A stretch of 64,000 nucleotides of DNA from UBA724 sp049596815 (GCA_049596815.1 JBMYLY010000002.1:1-64000), one strand, 5' to 3'; counted from the stretch's first letter, positions 35,258 to 44,440 are shown. Notes: generated from the sequence alone by a model not told the origin. A program made the numbers and translations.

Positions 35258-36843
35258 TGGACATCGGTATTAAAGTCAATGGAGTTCAAAATACGCTCGG
35301 CAACTTGAGGCGCATAGGGGTCACCACGGTCATAGATGATACGGATTTGTTGGAATCCCTTGTTTTCCGCAAAGTACAGGACTTGGTATTCTTTGCGAAT
35401 GAAGTCCTCTTCATCAGCCCAATCAAAAGAACCTGAAACAACCACGCCTTTGACGCCCATAGGGCTTTGATAAGCTTCATCTTTTTGGAAAATATTAGTG
35501 GCTCCCAACTCTTCCAGTTGTCGCAATAAAGCACTGGCTCTTTCATTGATGTCCACTTCCGTTCCTTCGGGGTTCATAAACTGCTCGATACGCAACAAAA
35601 ATTGAAAAGAATCTTCCAAACTTCCCATTCCAAATTGTTGCACAGTCGTGGCGCCCGATGGAATGCGTGTCAGCACCTCGGGTGTGCTGATCCGAACAGG
35701 AGTTGCACCATAGATACTGGTCATCCAAGAGGCTTCGCTTAGGGCCAAAGTCGGGTGGCCAAAAATGCGGTCTTTAACTGACTGAAATCCATATAGGGCT
35801 ACTGAGGTCCCAAATCCAACAAGGACAACAGCCGCGCCAATCCATCCAAGGCGTTTGATCTGTCGATTGCGTTGTTGCTTGCGCATGGCCTGTCTGTAAG
35901 CCTCGTCTTGTAGCCGTTCTTCCTCCGTAGGCTCGGGTAAAGCCTCTTTGGTTTGCTTAACCACCGATTCAATCGCCGTGCGATCGGCCAGCGCAAGATG
36001 GGCGCCGGGTGCGGCTTTGGCAAACTTCACCAAGTCGGCGGTTTCCAATACCGATTGTAGGTTTTCGATGGTGTCTTTTTCTAAATCTAGATTACCGGCA
36101 TCGCGCAACAGCTGCAACTTGGCAATCAATTGAGAAGAGGTGCTTTCCATGGCATCCACATGGGCATCATCTTCCAAATAATTGCGAACAATATCGGTGA
36201 GCGTGGAATAGTATTTTTTGTAATCTTCCTGCTCCAACAAATTGTCTGTCTCTAAAGCCTGAAGTGCCTGTAAGGCACGTTCAAAAGGCGGGAGGGCTTT
36301 GTGTTTTTCACGAATCTTATCGCGGGCTTTGACGAAGAGAAAATAACTCGCTACCAAAGCGCCCAACAGCACCAACACGACCAGAGAGGGTCGCCACCAT
36401 CCAGCCGTGTTTTTTTCAATTTCTATGATAGGCTTGATGGGATACAACGGCTGTTTGAGCGTGTCTACCTCTACTGTGTGCACTTGTATTTTCAAAGAAT
36501 CGGTCGAAAAAGCAATGCCATCGACCCAAACTTTTTGTGGGGGTATGTGATAGGTGCCGGAGTCAAAATGTATAAGAGTATACACTCTTGACCAGTCCGA
36601 TTTGTCCCCAACAAGTTTGCGGTTGATTTTTGTGGTATCGATAATCTCAAAAGGAAGAAAACTTTGACCTTTGGGAAAGGCAACCCTGGCCGTGGAATCG
36701 GTCTGCACCCGCAGCTCATAGTGAATGTCCTCCCCTATGGTAATGGCGGTGGTATCTACAGTGGCCAGTGGTTGGGGTTGGGGTTGTGCAAATGCTATGA
36801 CAGAAAGAAACACAAACGATATGTAAATCCAATGCTTAGCCAC
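35254..36843 (-). CDS. BatD-like/DUF4381-type membrane protein between DUF58 and batA
   Basis: 529 aa. Signal peptide (about 1-19, ending AFAQP), N-terminal beta-rich domain like the first BatD repeat (about 25-130: DTTAITIGEDIHYELRV), TM1 (about 150-170), cytosolic helical region (175-335, with ALQALETDNLLEQEDYKKYYSTLTDIVRNYLEDD, as in DUF4381 proteins), TM2 (about 343-365), and a C-terminal domain of about 150 residues that I do not recognise. The gene is a constant member of Bacteroidetes bat operons. Function unknown. Confidence 0.8.
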   Translation of the reverse strand: MAKHWIYISFVFLSVIAFAQPQPQPLATVDTTAITIGEDIHYELRVQTDSTARVAFPKGQSFLPFEIIDTTKINRKLVGDKSDWSRVYTLIHFDSGTYHIPPQKVWVDGIAFSTDSLKIQVHTVEVDTLKQPLYPIKPIIEIEKNTAGWWRPSLVVLVLLGALVASYFLFVKARDKIREKHKALPPFERALQALQALETDNLLEQEDYKKYYSTLTDIVRNYLEDDAHVDAMESTSSQLIAKLQLLRDAGNLDLEKDTIENLQSVLETADLVKFAKAAPGAHLALADRTAIESVVKQTKEALPEPTEEERLQDEAYRQAMRKQQRNRQIKRLGWIGAAVVLVGFGTSVALYGFQSVKDRIFGHPTLALSEASWMTSIYGATPVRISTPEVLTRIPSGATTVQQFGMGSLEDSFQFLLRIEQFMNPEGTEVDINERASALLRQLEELGATNIFQKDEAYQSPMGVKGVVVSGSFDWADEEDFIRKEYQVLYFAENKGFQQIRIIYDRGDPYAPQVAERILNSIDFNTDVQ

Positions 36844-37702
36844 GATTTTTAAAATATCCTAAAAGTTTTTTTACATAACTCTCATCCATGCGACAGGACA
36901 GTGCGCCCGCACCGCTCTTGCTAAAGGAGTCTTTAAAGTACCTCATCCTTTCAGCCACTTGTTGTTGATGCTGTTTGCGTAGTTTTTTTGAGCTTGTATC
37001 CACCAATCTAAAAGTACCAGTTTCTCGATCCAGCATGGGAACCATCCCCAAATTGGGCAGTTCCATCTCGTGTTTGTCATACACTCTGATGCCTGTTAAA
37101 TCGTGTTTTCGAGCCGCTATCTTGAGGTTCTTTGCGTAGCCCTCGTCCATAAAGTCCGACATCAAAAAGACAATCGCCTTCTTTTTCAATACACTCGACA
37201 TAAATTTTAGAGCTTCTGACAATTGGGTCTTTCGGCTTACGGGTTGAAATTCGATAAGCTCTCTGATGATGCGCAACACATGAGATTTTCCTTTTTTGGG
37301 GGGTATAAACAACTCCACTTGGTCCGAAAACAAAATCAGACCTACCTTGTCATTGTTCTGTAGGGCCGAAAAGGCGAGCGTAGCCGAAATTTCTGTCAGA
37401 TAATCTTTTTTGAATTGTTCGTGTGATCCAAAAAAAGCCGAACCGCTCACATCGACTAGCAACATCAGGGTCAACTCCCGCTCTTCTTCAAAAACTTTGA
37501 TAAAAGGCTCATTGTAGCGAGCGGTAACATTCCAGTCTATGGCCCGTACGTCGTCACCAAACTGATAGGGTCTTACTTCGCTAAAAGTCATACCCCGCCC
37601 TTTGAAGGTGCTATGGTATTCTCCTCCAAAAATATGGTTGCTCAACCGACGCGTTTTGATTTCGATTTTGCGAACTTTCTGTAATAAGGATTTGGTATCC
37701 AT
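36836..37702 (-). CDS. DUF58 domain protein
   Basis: 288 aa. The DUF58 signature EVRPYQFGDDVRAIDWNVTARYN (about 41-63) is followed by a VWA-like fold with DVSGSA (about 78-83), a degenerate MIDAS, and FLMSDFMDEGYA. DUF58 proteins go with MoxR ATPases and are thought to be their substrates or adaptors. No membrane helix. Lies 41 bases after moxR and overlaps the next gene by 8 bases. Confidence 0.92.
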   Translation of the reverse strand: MDTKSLLQKVRKIEIKTRRLSNHIFGGEYHSTFKGRGMTFSEVRPYQFGDDVRAIDWNVTARYNEPFIKVFEEERELTLMLLVDVSGSAFFGSHEQFKKDYLTEISATLAFSALQNNDKVGLILFSDQVELFIPPKKGKSHVLRIIRELIEFQPVSRKTQLSEALKFMSSVLKKKAIVFLMSDFMDEGYAKNLKIAARKHDLTGIRVYDKHEMELPNLGMVPMLDRETGTFRLVDTSSKKLRKQHQQQVAERMRYFKDSFSKSGAGALSCRMDESYVKKLLGYFKNRG

Positions 37703-37743
37703 TACGAATTTTTGGGTGTTAACAGTTAGCGATTTTCGTGGGT

Positions 37744-38742
37744 TTACGGCACTTCTACCGCATTGACAATGCGATTGATAATATCTTCAGCAGTGACATT
37801 TTCTGCCTCGGCTTCATAGGTGATTCCAATACGATGACGCAACACATCATGAACGACCGCACGCACATCTTCAGGAACCACATAACCGCGGCGCTTGATA
37901 AACGCATAACACTTGGCCGCAGTTGCAAGATTGATACTACCTCTGGGAGAGGCACCAAACCCGATCAAAGGTTTGAGCGCCTCCAAACCATAACGCTCCG
38001 GATAGCGGGTGGCAAAAACCAAATCGAGGATGTACTGCTCAATCTTTTCATCCATATAGACCTCTCGTACAGTTTTCTGAGCCTTCAGCACTTGAGCCGT
38101 CGTTACGACTGCTTTTATTTTTTCGGCAGCGCCATTGAGGTTGGCTCGCACAATTTGTTGTTCGTCGCTTTTGTTGGGGTAGTCAATTATCACTTTGAGC
38201 ATAAAGCGATCGACTTGTGCTTCTGGAAGGGGATAGGTTCCCTCTTGTTCAACAGGGTTTTGGGTCGCCATGACCAAGAAAGGGGGTTTTAGAGAAAAGC
38301 TCTCATCGCCTATGGTGACTTGTTTCTCTTGCATGGCCTCTAGCAGGGCCGACTGTACCTTAGCAGGGGCTCGGTTGATTTCATCAGCCAAGACAAAATT
38401 GGCGAACACAGGCCCTTTTTTGATGCTAAAATCATTCTCTTTGATGTTGTAAATCATCGTTCCTATAACATCTGCGGGGAGCAAATCAGGCGTAAATTGT
38501 ATGCGGCTAAACGAGGCTTTGATGGCTTTGCTCAATGAGTTGATGGCCAATGTCTTGGCCAATCCGGGAACTCCTTCCAACAAAATATGTCCTTGGCCCA
38601 GAAGGCCAATCAGCAGGCGCTCGGTCATATGGCGTTGGCCGACGATGACTTTGCCCATTTCCATATTGATCAAATCGACGAAGGCACTTTCCTTTTCAAT
38701 TTTCTCATTCAAAGCTTTGATGTCCACTTGAGTTTGTTCCAT
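37744..38742 (-). CDS. moxR: MoxR family AAA+ ATPase
   Basis: 332 aa. Walker A in LEGVPGLAKTLAIN (about 53-66), Walker B with sensor in LADEINRAPAKVQSALLEAMQE, sensor I ATQNPVEQEGTYPLPEAQ, and arginine finger/sensor II in GASPRGSINL. MoxR ATPases act as chaperones that mature or assemble protein complexes with VWA partners. First gene of an eight-gene operon; the 173-base divergent region upstream is AT-rich and I see no exact TAnnTTTG box for this strand. Confidence 0.95.
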   Translation of the reverse strand: MEQTQVDIKALNEKIEKESAFVDLINMEMGKVIVGQRHMTERLLIGLLGQGHILLEGVPGLAKTLAINSLSKAIKASFSRIQFTPDLLPADVIGTMIYNIKENDFSIKKGPVFANFVLADEINRAPAKVQSALLEAMQEKQVTIGDESFSLKPPFLVMATQNPVEQEGTYPLPEAQVDRFMLKVIIDYPNKSDEQQIVRANLNGAAEKIKAVVTTAQVLKAQKTVREVYMDEKIEQYILDLVFATRYPERYGLEALKPLIGFGASPRGSINLATAAKCYAFIKRRGYVVPEDVRAVVHDVLRHRIGITYEAEAENVTAEDIINRIVNAVEVP

Positions 38743-38915
38743 TGAGTTAAAAATTTACTGAAAAATAGGTATAGTTTGCAAGGGCTGCAAGTTGATTAAA
38801 AATTTAAACCAAATCTGTTAATATTTGGTTAAAAAAGATGTTTTTTGGGACGTGATGTGTACGGGGTATTTGTAATTTTAAGTGCAGAAATGGATTTGGA
38901 ATTTACATTGACAAG

Positions 38916-40052
38916 ATGATCAACAAACGTTTGTTGGTAAAAAACCTGCTGGCTCATAATGACGAAAATAGTTTTTATGACAAAAAGCTACGTCTCAATA
39001 TTGGGCACAAAGAAGGCAAAGCCAAGTTTTTAAAGCACATCTGTGCCTTGTCTAACTCCAACCCAAAAAACAACTCTTATATCGTTGTAGGCATCAAAGA
39101 TGAAGATAACGAAATCGTGGGGGTTGATTTTTTTGATGATGCCAAATTGCAAAATCTCATCAATGCCTACTTGGAAAACCCGCCCATAGTGGCTTACGAA
39201 AACATCCATTTTCCACACCTTCCCAATGGAAAAGTAGTGGGGCTGGTTACCATTCAGCCCACTGAAAAACTTACTGCACTTCGCAAAAACATTTGGAAAT
39301 ACTACGGAGGTTCGGTCTTTTTCAGAGAGGGTAGTATTTCCAAATCGGTGGTGTTTGACATCGAAATCAAAGATGTCAACGCTGCGGTGGTGACAGAAAT
39401 CGAAAACCATGCCCGCAACAATATAGAACTCACTTTAGACGGCGTCATCGATTTTGTGCAAAGACACCACAGCGGACTACACACCAACTACAAGGTGTTT
39501 AAAGAGACTTTTGTGGTCTGTTGGGCGGGCATGGAGAAGAAAGTGAAAGACCGCCTGTATTATTCCCGTGTAGATATTGAGCTGATCAACGAGCAAGTCA
39601 AGCTGTTTTATTCTGCCTATGACGAGGTAGAAATTGTATATGATGAAAACTCTTTTAGCCTCATCGAATATGTGCGTTTGGGGCTCAATGATTCTTACAA
39701 GTACTATCCCCTTGAGCAAGTCAACTTGTCTTTTGACAACAATGGCACCTACCAAATTCAGAGTGATTTTCTATTTAGCCCCCCCGAATTTGAAAAAAAA
39801 CAACTTCATCATATCTACAACAATCAAAAAGCACTTTTGTCAAAACTCAACCAAAAGAGCAGGCTGACCCAAACCCAAATCAGAGAAGCCGAAAACCTAG
39901 CTGCTACCCTTATGCTGTGTTACCTCAACGGTTTTGATGAAGCCAAAGAGCTGATATACAATGCCCAAAACACGCTTAGGGGATTAAATGAAAAAGCCTA
40001 CCAGAACTACAAGGACACATTGCGGATTTTAAGGAAAATCAAATACCATTAA
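38916..40052 (+). CDS. AlbA_2/schlafen-type putative DNA-binding protein
   Basis: 378 aa. The N-terminal region (about 30-150) resembles the AlbA_2 (schlafen AAA-4-like) domain: KAKFLKHICALSNSNPKNNSYIVVGIKDEDNEIVGVDFFDD, then ENIHFPHLPNGKVVGLVTIQPTE and a YGGSVFFREGSIS block. These domains occur in putative transcriptional regulators and some nucleases. The C-terminal 220 residues have no motif I know. No membrane segment. The start follows an AT-rich divergent region. Its stop interlocks with that of nadD. Confidence 0.72.
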   Translation: MINKRLLVKNLLAHNDENSFYDKKLRLNIGHKEGKAKFLKHICALSNSNPKNNSYIVVGIKDEDNEIVGVDFFDDAKLQNLINAYLENPPIVAYENIHFPHLPNGKVVGLVTIQPTEKLTALRKNIWKYYGGSVFFREGSISKSVVFDIEIKDVNAAVVTEIENHARNNIELTLDGVIDFVQRHHSGLHTNYKVFKETFVVCWAGMEKKVKDRLYYSRVDIELINEQVKLFYSAYDEVEIVYDENSFSLIEYVRLGLNDSYKYYPLEQVNLSFDNNGTYQIQSDFLFSPPEFEKKQLHHIYNNQKALLSKLNQKSRLTQTQIREAENLAATLMLCYLNGFDEAKELIYNAQNTLRGLNEKAYQNYKDTLRILRKIKYH

Positions 40053-40609
40053 AACTGAAGGGTCGCCAAAAAATCCGCCACTACTTGGGAAACCAAATGA
40101 TTGACTGCCTCTCCAGCTTTGATTTTGTCTCTTACTTGAGTGGCAGAAATATCCATAAAAGGCGCATCCAACAATATGCGTTTCTCGCTAGAAGTAGGTA
40201 GCTCAAATCCTAATCGGGGGTAGATCATAATGTCATACTCCAAAAGCGCAACCCCCTTTTTCCATTGGGGAATCTGCGCAAAGGTATCTGCCCCCATCAG
40301 CAACACATATTGGGCAGTGGGATCTTGCTGCATCAAATGGTGCAAGGTGTCCAAGGTGTAACTCGGTTTGGGCAAGTGAAACTCTACATCGCTGACCGAC
40401 ATATTGGGTTGGTTTGCTAACACCTTTGACGCCAATTCCAACCGTTGTTGTTCGGGCAGCAAATCGGTCTGTTTTTTGAAGGGGTTTTGGGGGGTTACCA
40501 CAAAAGTAACATGGTCGATTCGTTGAGATTGTAGTGCAGCCTTGGCCACCCCGAGGTGTCCGTGGTGAATGGGATTAAAGCTGCCAAAAAACAATGCGGT
40601 TTGGCTCAT
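40049..40609 (-). CDS. nadD: Nicotinate-nucleotide adenylyltransferase
   Basis: 186 aa. Adenylates nicotinate mononucleotide in NAD synthesis. GSFNPIHHGHLGVAKAAL (about 9-26) carries the nucleotidyltransferase HxGH motif, and the C-terminal SATQVRDKIKAGE corresponds to the ISSTxIR motif. Overlaps gmk by 4 bases (ATGA); the gene order yicC-gmk-nadD is typical for Bacteroidetes. Confidence 0.95.
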   Translation of the reverse strand: MSQTALFFGSFNPIHHGHLGVAKAALQSQRIDHVTFVVTPQNPFKKQTDLLPEQQRLELASKVLANQPNMSVSDVEFHLPKPSYTLDTLHHLMQQDPTAQYVLLMGADTFAQIPQWKKGVALLEYDIMIYPRLGFELPTSSEKRILLDAPFMDISATQVRDKIKAGEAVNHLVSQVVADFLATLQF

Positions 40610-41172
40610 GAATTGATAAAATCAGCCACAATACGATAAAGTTCAGATTGGGCTTGTTCTAGGTTGTCATTAGTAATAATATGATCGAATTGATCCGCCA
40701 GGGCCAATTCTTGCGTCGCTTTTTGTAAGCGCATCTCAATGTCTTTTATGCTATCTGTGTTGCGTTTTCGAAGACGTTGTGACAGGGTTTCCAGATTGGG
40801 TGGCTGAATAAAAATCGAACAGGTTTGTTCAGGGTATTTGTTTTTGATATTGATTCCTCCAACCACATCTATGTCAAAAACCACATGTTTGCCTTGCGCC
40901 CAGATACGCTCAATTTCACTGTGCAAAGTGCCGTAGAACATCCCCGGATACACCTCTTCATACTCCACAAATGCATCGGCTTGTATTTGTTGTTGAAACG
41001 CTTCGGGCGATAGAAAAAAATACGCTTTTCCATGCTGTTCTTGTCCCCTTGGAGCCCGAGAGGTAGCCGAAACAGAAAAGACAAGTTTGAGTTCGCTGTG
41101 TTGCATCAGCGCCTTGGCCAAGGTGGTTTTTCCACTGCCCGATGGTGCCGACAAAACGATGCATTTGTTCAT
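40606..41172 (-). CDS. gmk: Guanylate kinase
   Basis: 188 aa. Phosphorylates GMP to GDP. P-loop APSGSGKTTLAKAL (about 9-22), GMP-binding SATSRAPRGQEQHGKAYFF and EYEEVYPGMFYGT, and the DIDVVGGINIKNKYP segment. Normal length. Begins 1 base after the yicC stop. Confidence 0.96.
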   Translation of the reverse strand: MNKCIVLSAPSGSGKTTLAKALMQHSELKLVFSVSATSRAPRGQEQHGKAYFFLSPEAFQQQIQADAFVEYEEVYPGMFYGTLHSEIERIWAQGKHVVFDIDVVGGINIKNKYPEQTCSIFIQPPNLETLSQRLRKRNTDSIKDIEMRLQKATQELALADQFDHIITNDNLEQAQSELYRIVADFINS

Positions 41173-42033
41173 CTATAACACGTTGAGCAATTGTTCTTTG
41201 ATGCGCTCCAAGGCATCTTTCATTTCTACGACTTGCTTTTGGACGTCCACATCATTGGCTTTTGAGCCTATGGTATTGACCTCTCGACCGATTTCTTGGG
41301 CTACAAATCCCAGTTTTTTTCCTTTGGTTGGGGTTTTGTTGTCCAAAATCTCTCTGAAAAAGGCCAAATGTTGTGACAAGCGCACCAACTCCTCATTGAT
41401 GTCTAATTTTTCGAGATAATAGACCAGTTCTTGGGCAAAACGGTTTTCATCTGCCTCCACAGACAATTGGTCGAGGGCTTCCTTCAGCCGTGATTTGACC
41501 CTTTCGGTGCGTTGTTCTTTAAGCTGGTCTACGGCTTGTAGCCCTTGTTCTATCGTTCCCAACTGATTAAGCAAATCCGAATGCATGGCTGTGCCCTCTT
41601 GTTTTCTGTGATCTGTCAGGTGCGCCGTGGCTTTATCAAGCAATTGGGTTAGCATTTGTTGTTCCGCTGCCGACAGATTGTGCTGTTGGGGAAGCAAAGC
41701 CTCTGGCAAACGGAGTGCCATCTGCAAGTGTTGGCCGTCTTCAGCTGCTGCGATGTCTTGAAGTTGATGGATATAAGCCTTGATAACCGCTTTGTTCAGG
41801 GTGGCTGCAGTTGCAGCACCGTGGGTTTCTCGCTGGATGTTAAGATCAACTTTCCCTCGAAGCAGTGCCTGTCCGACTTGCTTGCGTATGTCTTGTTCTA
41901 TCACGCGGAAAGCTTGAGGCAAGCGCAGGTTGAGCTCCAAATTTTTGCTGTTTAGCGCACGTATCTCAACAGCCACCTTGACGCCATCGGCTTCTTGCTC
42001 GGACCGACCAAAACCGGTCATGGAAAAAATCAT
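41173..42033 (-). CDS. YicC/YloC family endoribonuclease
   Basis: 286 aa. Starts MIFSMTGFGRSE, the family's invariant N-terminus, and ends with the conserved DUF1732 region containing GKKLGFVAQEIGREVNTIGSKANDVDVQ. Homologues YicC and YloC are endoribonucleases or degradation adaptors. Predicted cytoplasmic with a helical middle. First gene of yicC-gmk-nadD. Confidence 0.92.
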   Translation of the reverse strand: MIFSMTGFGRSEQEADGVKVAVEIRALNSKNLELNLRLPQAFRVIEQDIRKQVGQALLRGKVDLNIQRETHGAATAATLNKAVIKAYIHQLQDIAAAEDGQHLQMALRLPEALLPQQHNLSAAEQQMLTQLLDKATAHLTDHRKQEGTAMHSDLLNQLGTIEQGLQAVDQLKEQRTERVKSRLKEALDQLSVEADENRFAQELVYYLEKLDINEELVRLSQHLAFFREILDNKTPTKGKKLGFVAQEIGREVNTIGSKANDVDVQKQVVEMKDALERIKEQLLNVL

Positions 42034-42049
42034 ACCTCTGCTTTGGGCT

Positions 42050-42057
42050 CAAAGGTA
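42050..42057 (-). promoter_or_regulatory. Bacteroidetes -7 promoter box for yicC-gmk-nadD
   Basis: Minus-strand TACCTTTG, 16 bases before the ATG at 42033; exact match. Confidence 0.55.
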
Positions 42058-42096
42058 CGAAAAGCGGTGGTTATGAGTGGGAGTCCCAACGGGTAT

Positions 42097-42612
42097 TCAC
42101 AATCCAAAAACACGTACATCGTCCACAAAATACCCTCCATCCAATTGGGTGTTGGTCCCCGATCCAACATATTTAAAAGCAATGTACAAGTTGCCGGAAT
42201 AGGACGAAAGATCAACTTCGCCCGAAGGCACAAAGTCATACCAATCGTCATCCAAACTAGCCAAGCGCGCCTCCATTGGTTCCCAAGTAGCTGACAACAC
42301 ATTTGTTCCATCAAAGTCCGTTGAGACAAAAACCTCAAGGATGTTGTCGGGGGAAGATAGATGATGTTGCGCCGTTTGAAAAACCAATATGGCGCCGTTG
42401 TGATTATCTAAATTAATAGGCGGGGTAACCAACCAGCCAATGTTAGCCACATCACCTGAAAGAAAGGGGCTAAACTCTGTATAACCATTACCCCCGAAAA
42501 TTTCTTCTATCCACAGCCTGTTTCCTGCCTCGGCAAAATTCGTCCAGCCTTCCAAGTCCAAGTTGGTGTTGTGATCAATGTCCTGAAAATCTTCCTCAAA
42601 AATCGTGTTACA
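42097..42612 (-). pseudogene. C-terminal remnant of a choice-of-anchor J surface protein
   Basis: The frame encodes an intact C-terminal choice-of-anchor J (cleaved-adhesin-like) domain: IFEEDFQDIDHNTNLDLEGWTNF, WLVTPPINL, VFVSTDFDG and the terminal GGYFVDDVRVFGL. There is no signal peptide, lipobox or N-terminal domain, which such surface proteins need. The frame stays open to an ATG at 42666, but residues beyond about 42612 are the antisense of a nuclease remnant. I read this as the 3' part of a larger gene cut at about 42612. Confidence 0.75.
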
Positions 42613-42958
42613 AACCACCGGCGACAAAAAGCAAGCCTTAAGCCAAGGGCAGTTGTTTAATCCCATGGAACAGCTTTTTAAAAATGGGGTTGGTAGCAGC
42701 AGCTACAGAGACCGCTGGCATATGTTGGACCAAATCTATATGACCCACTATTGGCTGAAGCCCGACAACCATTCATGGCGATATTGGAAAGCCGCTGTTT
42801 TTCAGCCCCCTTTTTTAATCAACCAAAAAGGCAGGTACAAGGGTTATCCGTTTCGCAGTTTTACTGGGGGTAAATTTACCAACGGCTACAGCGATCATTT
42901 TCCGGTATATGCGTATGTGATTCGTCAGCCTAAGCCTAAGACTGAAACAAGGCTTTAA
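42612..42958 (+). pseudogene. C-terminal remnant of an endonuclease/exonuclease/phosphatase family protein
   Basis: About 115 codons whose product matches the end of the flavobacterial EEP-fold nuclease: DKKQALSQGQLFNPMEQLFKNGVGSSSYRDRWHMLDQI, then WKAAVFQPPFL, YKGYPFRSFTGG and NGYSDHFPVYAYVI, where SDHFP includes the conserved catalytic D-H pair. The first two thirds of the fold, with the metal-binding N and E, are absent. It is joined head to head with the choice-of-anchor J remnant at about 42612. Its last 23 bases overlap the convergent thioesterase gene. Confidence 0.78.
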
Positions 42959-43451
42959 GCTCGGTTGCCTGGTCGGGAGAAAGTTTTCCGGCTAAAATCA
43001 GGCTGAGCTGTCTTCGACGCAGTGCGGCATCATAACGTTGCTTTTCAAGTTCGGTTTCCGGCACTATAGGCGGCACGGGTGTGGGTTTTCCGTCCGCATC
43101 CACAGCAACAAAAGTATAAATAGCTTCATTGACCTTTTCACGTTGGGTCATACTGCCGCGAGGCTCCATCCAAACATCGATAAAGACCTCCATAGAAGAA
43201 CCAAACGCACGCGAAACTTTGGCCTCCAACATCAGCACACTACCCAGTGGGACGGGCTTGCTAAAATGTACATGGTTGACAGAAGCGGTCACCACTATGT
43301 TTTCGGCATGCCGTTCAGCTGCAATACAAGCCGCGCGATCCATTCGTGCCAACAACTCTCCCCCAAACAAATTGTTGAGTGGGTTGGTGTCACTTGGTAG
43401 CACCAAATCCGTCATCACGGTTTTGGAATGTTCGGGCGATTTGGCCATCAT
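42936..43451 (-). CDS. Acyl-CoA thioesterase, hotdog fold (YciA/BFIT type)
   Basis: 171 aa. Hydrolyses acyl-CoA esters. TNPLNNLFGGELLARMDRAACIAAERHA is the family's substrate/dimer segment, with the N-x-x-G-G-x-x-x-x-x-x-D arrangement, followed by SVNHVHFSKPVPLGSVLMLEAKV. A C-terminal helix (about 130-171) extends beyond the core. It starts ATGATG 4 bases after the upstream SPOR gene's stop, so the two may be co-transcribed. Confidence 0.9.
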   Translation of the reverse strand: MMAKSPEHSKTVMTDLVLPSDTNPLNNLFGGELLARMDRAACIAAERHAENIVVTASVNHVHFSKPVPLGSVLMLEAKVSRAFGSSMEVFIDVWMEPRGSMTQREKVNEAIYTFVAVDADGKPTPVPPIVPETELEKQRYDAALRRRQLSLILAGKLSPDQATELKALFQS

Positions 43452-43454
43452 GGG

Positions 43455-44360
43455 TTATTGTTTAAGGAGCCAAGCGTCTTTGATGTCGTCACGCTGCACT
43501 TGGCGAAGAAAAGCAACGGCCGATGGCTTGTCAGTAAAACTGCCCAAGCTCACAGGATGTAGCCCTCTTTTGTTGGGGCTGAGCTGATGCGCGCCTGTGT
43601 AACCTTTAGATTTTAGGGTCTGCACATAGCGCTCCGCATTGGTAGGTACACCAAATGCGCCGCCAATTATATGGTAGTGTTCTGAAGTGTTATTGATAGT
43701 AAGCACCGGTAGATCTCCCAAATCAAATACCGCTTCCTGAACTTCTGTTTGGGCCTCCGCTCGCAGCGATGCTTCTTGTGCAAGAAGTTGGTCTTGGGCA
43801 TAGTCATTGTAGCTAAACACCCCCGCATATCCAATGGCCAAAGCTACGGCAGCAGCCGCTGCATACCTTAAAAGGCTATCAGAGGTTTTGGGTGCCATCA
43901 CCACGGGCGTTTGTTTGGGTTGTACTGGGAGAGAGCGATCAATTTTCAACGCCGGTATGGGTGCTAACCCAAAAGATGCCGTCAGGTGGTTGTGTGATTG
44001 AGATGGAGTAAAAACAATGTTGTTTTCAGCGTTCAGCGCAAGGATTCCTATGCGATCCAACAACAAGGTTTCTGCTTGATGGAGTTGTGCTTTCCACCGC
44101 ACCACTTCTTTGTGAATCGCACGAACGGCCTCCTCATAGGCAATACCTTCTGATTGGGCCACTGCCTGAGCCAATAGGCCATCGTTGGATTGCAGCTGAC
44201 TGTTAAAAGAAATGCTTTTTGAAGGCGGATAGATCATTTGGTCGGCCTCGCTGAGTCGGGCTGAAACCGCCTCACCCAAAAATGCGCCGAAGCCGGGAAC
44301 GGCCACACAATCATGGCGATACAATAAATGGCTGATATGTTTGGAAAGCTGCATGTTCAA
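43455..44360 (-). CDS. HU-CCDC81 and SPOR domain membrane protein
   Basis: 301 aa. Two N-terminal HU-like domains of the bacterial CCDC81 type (about 5-65, with LLYRHDCVAVPGFGAFLG, and about 66-130), a proline-rich linker, one membrane helix (about 168-188, LRYAAAAAVALAIGYAGVF), and a C-terminal SPOR domain (about 228-300, YHIIGGAFGVPTNAERYVQTLKSKG). SPOR domains bind denuded peptidoglycan at division sites, so the protein probably links a cytoplasmic DNA- or protein-binding module to the septal wall. Typical of Bacteroidetes. Confidence 0.88.
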   Translation of the reverse strand: MNMQLSKHISHLLYRHDCVAVPGFGAFLGEAVSARLSEADQMIYPPSKSISFNSQLQSNDGLLAQAVAQSEGIAYEEAVRAIHKEVVRWKAQLHQAETLLLDRIGILALNAENNIVFTPSQSHNHLTASFGLAPIPALKIDRSLPVQPKQTPVVMAPKTSDSLLRYAAAAAVALAIGYAGVFSYNDYAQDQLLAQEASLRAEAQTEVQEAVFDLGDLPVLTINNTSEHYHIIGGAFGVPTNAERYVQTLKSKGYTGAHQLSPNKRGLHPVSLGSFTDKPSAVAFLRQVQRDDIKDAWLLKQ

Positions 44361-44440
44361 AAATAAGGATTTTTTAGGGTTTTTACGAATCGATATTGCA
44401 CAAATCCCAATGTTTGTTAAATTCGTACAAACGCCCCGCC

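Noticed and set aside
42613..42666. Start codon at 42666 for the choice-of-anchor J remnant
   Set aside because: The added residues are the antisense of the nuclease remnant and contain no signal peptide, so they are more likely chance coding than a real N-terminus.
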